Shown here one piece after another: positions 5,618 to 8,262 of a stretch of DNA of 8,262 nt. The position numbers and the translations under genes were made by a program. The stretch's first letter is position 1. Every line of letters begins with the position of its first letter. Source of the stretch: Candidatus Competibacteraceae bacterium (lineage in GTDB: Bacteria; Pseudomonadota; Gammaproteobacteria; Competibacterales; Competibacteraceae). The notes below the pieces were generated by a model that was not told the origin of the DNA, ran no database searches, and saw only the letters and a list, made by a program, of their open reading frames with translations. The stretch lies in assembly GCA_007120095.1 (NCBI GenBank), contig SKOM01000191.1, forward strand, positions 1-8,262, given 5' to 3'.

Positions 5618-7068
5618 TGTTCTTGCTCGACCATGATCGTGCGGGCGGCTATTGGGGGGCCGTGTACGCCTTCACCGCTATCAAGGGATTGCAAGTGATC
5701 ATCGACGGCCCTGTGGGCTGCGAGAACCTGCCAGTGACCTCGGTGCTGCATTACACCGACGCCTTACCACCGCATGAGTTGCCGATTGTGGTGACGGGCC
5801 TAGGCGAGGAAGAACTGGGTCAATACGGTACCGAGTCCGCCATGGAACGCGCCCATAAAACGCTCGATCCCGATTTGCCCACCGTGGTGGTTACGGGTTC
5901 GATTGCTGAGATGGTCGGCGGTGGTGTGACCCCGGAAGGGACCAATATCCAGCGCTTTTTACCGCGGACCATTGATGAAGACCAATGGCAAAGTGCTAAT
6001 CGCGCCATCGCCTGGCTGTGGAGCCATTATGGCCCCAAACGGGTACCGGCGCTGAAACCGCGTAAAGCCGGTGCCAAGCCTAAGGTCAACCTTATCGGTC
6101 CGATGTACGGCACGTTCAATATGCCCTCCGATCTGGCCGAGATCCGGCGCCTGGTGGAAGGCATCGGTGCTGAGGTCAATCAGGTATTCCCGCTGGGCAG
6201 TCATCTCGCTGATGTCGCCCGCTTAGCCGAAGCCGAAGTCAATGTGTGCCTGTACCGCGAGTTCGGTCGCCAGTTGTGCGAGACGCTGGAGCGGCCTTAT
6301 CTGCAAGCCCCCATCGGTTTGCACAGCACCACTAAGTTTTTGCGTACCTTGGGCGAGTTGCTAGACCTCGATCCAGAGCCTTTTATCGAACGCGAAAAAC
6401 ACACGACGATCAAGCCGATCTGGGATCTGTGGCGTTCGGTAACTCAGGATTTCTTTGGTACCGCCAGCTTTGCCATCGTCGCTGGCGAAACCTATGCCCG
6501 CGGAGTGCGGCATTTTCTGGAAACTGAAATGGGTTTGCCCTGCACGTTTTCCTTCGCTCGTCAGCCGGGCGTCAAGCTCGATAATCAGGCGATACGTCAG
6601 GCCGTGCAACAGCAGACTCCCTTGGTCTTGTTCGGCAGCTATAACGAGCGCATGTATTTGTCGGAAATCGGCGCGCGGGCTATGTATGTTCCTGCCTCGT
6701 TCCCCGGAGCGATCATCCGTCGGCATACGGGCACCCCGTTTATGGGGTATTCCGGAGCGACCTATCTCATCCAGGAAGTGTGTAATGCGCTGTTTGATAT
6801 GCTGTTCCACATCTTGCCCCTGGGTACTGATCTGGATCGGGTCGATGCAACGCCATCGCGATTACACAAAGAATTGCCTTGGAGCAATGAGGCTAAAGCA
6901 TTGCTCGACGCTATTTTAGAAGCCCAGCCGGTTCTGGTGCGCATTTCGGCCGCAAAACGTTTGCGTGATGCAGCGGAGCGCCAAGCGCGTTTGGACGGTG
7001 AAGAGCGGGTAACGGCTGAGTGTGTCAGCCAAACCCAGCAGGCTCTGCAACGAGGGCAAGCGGCATGA
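5617..7068 (+). CDS. bchZ: chlorophyllide reductase subunit BchZ
   Basis: BchZ is the NifK-like partner of BchY in COR and contributes the remaining cluster ligand and part of the substrate pocket. The 483-residue protein has the diagnostic N-terminus H-D-R-A-G-G-Y-W-G-A (6-15) and C35 in D-G-P-V-G-C-E-N-L-P, the position expected for the BchZ cluster ligand. It continues with V-T-G-S-I-A-E-M-V-G-G-G (92-103) and F-M-G-Y-S-G-A (375-381). The C-terminal segment from about L420-P-W-S-N-E-A through V-R-I-S-A-A-K-R-L-R resembles the small helical domain at the end of BchB/ChlB. The start ATG shares a base with the bchY stop, and the Shine-Dalgarno region is a G-rich run about 6 bases upstream. 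The stop TGA overlaps the ATG of the small downstream ORF (ATGA). Confidence 0.95.
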   Translation: MFLLDHDRAGGYWGAVYAFTAIKGLQVIIDGPVGCENLPVTSVLHYTDALPPHELPIVVTGLGEEELGQYGTESAMERAHKTLDPDLPTVVVTGSIAEMVGGGVTPEGTNIQRFLPRTIDEDQWQSANRAIAWLWSHYGPKRVPALKPRKAGAKPKVNLIGPMYGTFNMPSDLAEIRRLVEGIGAEVNQVFPLGSHLADVARLAEAEVNVCLYREFGRQLCETLERPYLQAPIGLHSTTKFLRTLGELLDLDPEPFIEREKHTTIKPIWDLWRSVTQDFFGTASFAIVAGETYARGVRHFLETEMGLPCTFSFARQPGVKLDNQAIRQAVQQQTPLVLFGSYNERMYLSEIGARAMYVPASFPGAIIRRHTGTPFMGYSGATYLIQEVCNALFDMLFHILPLGTDLDRVDATPSRLHKELPWSNEAKALLDAILEAQPVLVRISAAKRLRDAAERQARLDGEERVTAECVSQTQQALQRGQAA

Positions 7069-7202
7069 GCGGTAAACCGTTTTCAATAGACTCCGGGATC
7101 AAGTTCCCGGAGGTACCGAATATCCAACCGGCGTCGCCGGTGGGTAAGGGCCGTCGTGGTTGTGGCCACGGCGTTCATCGCCGCGCGGTGTACGCGCGGT
7201 AA
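7065..7202 (+). CDS. unrecognised 45-aa small protein between bchZ and pufB
   Basis: I do not recognise this product. Reasons to think it is translated: its ATG overlaps the bchZ stop in an ATGA arrangement like the bchC-bchX junction, and a good Shine-Dalgarno sequence GAGGG (7052-7056) lies 8 bases before it. The frame reads M-S-G-K-P-F-S-I-D-S and continues for 45 codons to TAA. The first half is polar with several prolines (F-P-E-V-P-N-I-Q-P). The second half is basic, with K28, R30, R31, R39, R40 and R45, and holds C33, H35 and H38 in G-C-G-H-G-V-H. There is no membrane segment and no similarity to PufQ, which occupies this position in Rhodobacter. The last 18 or so codons overlap two strong RNA hairpins, so part of the amino-acid pattern may be forced by RNA structure. 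It could be a small assembly protein or a leader peptide controlling pufBA. Confidence 0.5.
   Translation: MSGKPFSIDSGIKFPEVPNIQPASPVGKGRRGCGHGVHRRAVYAR
7152..7173 (+). other. RNA hairpin 1 upstream of pufB
   Basis: Bases 7152-7159 pair with 7166-7173: eight pairs, one of them G·U, with a 6-base loop. It lies inside the 3' half of the small ORF. There is no following T tract, so it is not an intrinsic terminator. It is likely a 5' structural element of the pufBA transcript or a processing signal. Confidence 0.5.
7181..7199 (+). other. RNA hairpin 2 upstream of pufB
   Basis: CCGCGCG (7181-7187) and CGCGCGG (7193-7199) are perfect 7-bp complementary arms, all G-C, with the 5-base loop GTGTA. 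It ends 36 bases before the pufB start and overlaps the last codons of the small ORF. Such a structure at the 5' side of the most abundant puf segment would protect it from 5' decay or mark a cleavage site. No T tract follows. Confidence 0.55.
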
Positions 7203-7235
7203 CGGCTTGTAAGCCAAAAAAGAGAGGTTACACCA

Positions 7236-7469
7236 ATGGCTGAAAAAGACACTTCATTGTCTGGTCTGACCGCTGATGAAGCAAAAGAATTTCACGGCGT
7301 CTTTGTCACCAGCTTTATTATCTTCCTGGTTATCGCGATTGTTGCCCACTTCCTGGTATGGCAGTGGCGCCCGTGGTTACCGGGTGTGGAAGGCTATGCG
7401 GCGGTCATTGACCACGCTAAAGTCTTAGCGAATACCTATGTTCCATTCGCTTTCATGAACCTTGGTTAG
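7236..7469 (+). CDS. pufB: LH1 antenna beta chain PufB, with C-terminal extension
   Basis: PufB is the beta polypeptide of the core light-harvesting complex (LH1), a single-span membrane protein that binds bacteriochlorophyll around the reaction centre. The N-terminus is typical: L-T-A-D-E-A-K-E-F-H20-G, then a membrane segment at about 24-43. The bacteriochlorophyll-ligating H38 lies in V-A-H-F-L-V-W, followed by the conserved W-R-P-W (44-47). Most PufB proteins end within a few residues of this point (about 45-55 aa). Here the frame continues for about 30 more residues to residue 77, adding a mildly hydrophobic tail that ends P-F-A-F-M-N-L-G. With the usual topology, this tail would be periplasmic. 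The start is set by AGAGAGG (7221-7227), 8 bases before ATG. The stop TAG sits in the pufA ribosome site with normal spacing, so the tail looks genuine and not a frameshift. Confidence 0.93.
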   Translation: MAEKDTSLSGLTADEAKEFHGVFVTSFIIFLVIAIVAHFLVWQWRPWLPGVEGYAAVIDHAKVLANTYVPFAFMNLG

Positions 7470-7480
7470 GAGAATACGAC

Positions 7481-7669
7481 ATGTGGCGTATGTGGCTTCT
7501 TTTCGATCCGCGCAGAACATTGATTGCTCTGTTCACTTTCTTGTTCGCTCTGGCGCTGGTGATTCATTTCATCCTGCTCAGCACCGAACGTTTCAACTGG
7601 CTGGAAGGTGCAGCGGCAAGCAGCACTGTGACCACGACGGTTTCACAACCGATCAATCGGTTAACCTAG
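7481..7669 (+). CDS. pufA: LH1 antenna alpha chain PufA
   Basis: PufA is the alpha polypeptide of LH1 and pairs with PufB to hold the antenna bacteriochlorophylls and carotenoid. The 62-residue protein begins M-W-R-M-W-L-L-F-D-P-R-R, the interfacial start typical of alpha chains. It then has one membrane helix (about 12-35) with the bacteriochlorophyll ligand H29 in V-I-H-F-I-L-L-S-T, followed by E-R-F-N-W-L-E-G (36-43), nearly identical to the Rhodospirillum rubrum alpha chain as I remember it. A Ser/Thr/Val-rich tail of about 20 residues follows. AGGAG (7468-7472), 8 bases before ATG, overlaps the pufB stop, so pufB and pufA are closely coupled with an 11-base gap. The gene is complete. Confidence 0.95.
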   Translation: MWRMWLLFDPRRTLIALFTFLFALALVIHFILLSTERFNWLEGAAASSTVTTTVSQPINRLT

Positions 7670-7755
7670 TCCACCTAGATCGCCGTGAACCAGACGACGA
7701 TGCAATAGCGGCACGAGCGAAAGGCGCGGATGAGAAGCTTGCAGCGATCCCGTCC

Positions 7756-7805
7756 GGCGCCCTAAGTGCTGCGAGGGGGTGCCCCGTTCGGTTCCGCCGA
7801 GCGGG
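7756..7805 (+). other. double hairpin between pufA and pufL
   Basis: In the 162-bp gap between pufA and pufL, GGCGCCC (7756-7762) pairs with GGGTGCC (7777-7783): 7 pairs with one G·U and a 14-base loop. Directly next to it, CCCGTTCGG (7783-7791) pairs with CCGAGCGGG (7797-7805): up to 9 pairs with one G·U and the loop TTCCG. The two share base 7783, so they can stack nearly end to end. A larger outer helix, 7739-7746 with 7767-7774, is a competing fold. No T tract follows. In R. capsulatus, hairpins in this position block 3'-to-5' decay and keep pufBA mRNA more abundant than pufLM. The same role is inferred here. The rest of the gap shows no gene. Confidence 0.65.
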
Positions 7806-7831
7806 TCTCCTCCCCACCAGAGGATCCAACG

Positions 7832-8262
7832 ATGTCGATGCTCAGCTTTGAAAGAAAATACCGCGTCCGTGGAGGGACGCTTGTCGGGGGCGATCTGTTC
7901 GACTTCTGGGTGGGGCCGTTCTATGTCGGATTCTTCGGGGTCCTGACGATCTTCTTTTCCATTGTTGGAACTGCCTTGATCGTCTATGGTGCCGCGCTGG
8001 GTCCGACCTGGAACCTCTGGCAAATCAATATTGCCCCACCCGATCTAAGTTACGGCTTGGCTCTCGCACCGCTCAAGGAAGGCGGACTGTGGCAGCTTAT
8101 CACGGTGTGTGCGCTCGGTGCGTTCATTACCTGGGCGCTGCGCCAGGCCGAAATCTCCCGTAAATTGGGCATGGGTTATCATGTGCCCATTGCTTTTGGT
8201 GTCGCAATTTTTGCGTATGCCACTTTGAATGTGTTCCGCCCGCTGTTGATGGGCGCTTGGGG
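7832..8262 (+). CDS. pufL: photosynthetic reaction centre L subunit PufL (3' truncated by window end)
   Basis: PufL is one of the two core membrane subunits that bind the special-pair bacteriochlorophylls, accessory pigments and quinones. The first 143 codons are present, about half of the roughly 275-residue protein. Hallmarks are L-S-F-E-R-K-Y-R-V-R-G-G-T-L (4-17), D-L-F-D-F-W-V-G-P-F-Y-V-G-F-F-G (21-36, leading into the first membrane helix), P-P-D-L-S-Y-G-L (69-76), G-G-L-W-Q (84-88) in front of the second helix, E107-I-S-R-K-L-G, and H117 in G-Y-H-V-P, followed by F-R-P-L-L-M-G-A-W. AGAGGA (7819-7824) lies 7 bases before the chosen ATG. A second in-frame ATG two codons later is possible. 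E-I-S-R replaces the E-I-C-R of many L chains. No frameshift is visible. Confidence 0.96.
   Translation, partial: MSMLSFERKYRVRGGTLVGGDLFDFWVGPFYVGFFGVLTIFFSIVGTALIVYGAALGPTWNLWQINIAPPDLSYGLALAPLKEGGLWQLITVCALGAFITWALRQAEISRKLGMGYHVPIAFGVAIFAYATLNVFRPLLMGAW

Noticed and set aside
6938..6954. TGCG-N9-CGCA inverted repeat inside the 3' end of bchZ, as a possible RegA/PrrA site and puf promoter.
   Set aside because: The sequence is inside conserved coding, the match to the loose RegA pattern is poor, and no convincing -35/-10 pair is next to it. I see no clear puf-specific promoter in the window.
7205..7221. GGCT-TGTA-AGCC followed by six A's before pufB, as a terminator.
   Set aside because: The stem is only 4 bp and no T tract follows on the + strand. 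The A-rich stretch leads straight into the pufB ribosome site.
7386..7469. Frameshift or sequencing error producing the pufB tail.
   Set aside because: The extended frame ends exactly at the usual distance from the pufA ribosome site and codes for a coherent, mildly hydrophobic tail. I kept it as real, while noting that read evidence would settle it.
7783..7815. Intrinsic terminator after pufA.
   Set aside because: The hairpin is strong but is followed by a C-rich stretch, not a T run, and pufL starts 26 bases later with its own ribosome site. A stability element is more likely.
7462..7851. A 129-codon + strand frame across pufA and the pufA-pufL gap.
   Set aside because: It is out of frame with pufA and pufL, runs through the hairpin region and shows no recognisable protein features.
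1..8262. Mobile elements, CRISPR arrays, tRNA or rRNA genes.
   Set aside because: None seen: there are no transposase motifs, no terminal repeats of useful length, no spaced direct repeats and no tRNA-like cloverleaf. The window is almost entirely conserved pigment and photosystem genes.

Overview
This window is the core of a photosynthesis gene cluster from a purple phototrophic proteobacterium. In order it carries crtE, crtF, bchC, bchX, bchY, bchZ, a small unrecognised ORF, pufB, pufA and the first 143 codons of pufL, all on the + strand. The order crtEF-bchCXYZ-puf is the classic purple-bacterial 'superoperon' arrangement. The reaction-centre L fragment is closest, from memory, to Chromatiales-type (Thermochromatium) and Blastochloris-type L chains. 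There is no recognisable pufQ, which is typical of Rhodobacterales. Together these suggest a gammaproteobacterial purple bacterium, but this is inference from remembered sequences, not a database search.

Layout. Positions 1-136 form a compact divergent regulatory region. It holds a likely start of a minus-strand gene (only 5 codons inside the window), a perfect FNR-type box, an unexplained 24-bp inverted repeat and one PpsR/CrtJ-like palindrome. Positions 137-2218 hold crtE and crtF, for isoprenoid precursor supply and carotenoid O-methylation. The short region 2203-2292 carries two PpsR/CrtJ-like palindromes exactly 8 bp apart, overlapping a good sigma70-type promoter. This matches the layout described for the bchC promoter of Rhodobacter capsulatus. 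Positions 2293-7068 hold bchC, bchX, bchY and bchZ, with stop/start overlaps at every junction. Together they convert the chlorin ring to the bacteriochlorin ring and make the C3 acetyl group. Position 7065 starts a 45-codon ORF, coupled to bchZ by an ATGA overlap and running into two strong RNA hairpins. Then come the LH1 genes pufB and pufA, a 162-bp intercistronic region with two adjacent hairpins, and pufL.

How it works together. CrtE and CrtF feed the carotenoid branch. BchC, BchX, BchY and BchZ complete the bacteriochlorophyll ring. PufB and PufA form the LH1 antenna ring and PufL is part of the reaction centre. The two control regions look built for joint repression by a PpsR/CrtJ-type regulator, with an oxygen-sensing FNR-type input on the carotenoid promoter. 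The pairs of hairpins that bracket pufBA suggest segmental mRNA stabilisation.

The least ordinary items are the 45-aa ORF in the place of pufQ, the long C-terminal extension of the LH1 beta chain (77 aa instead of about 45-55), the inverted repeat at 53-76, and the A9 run that decides how crtF ends.
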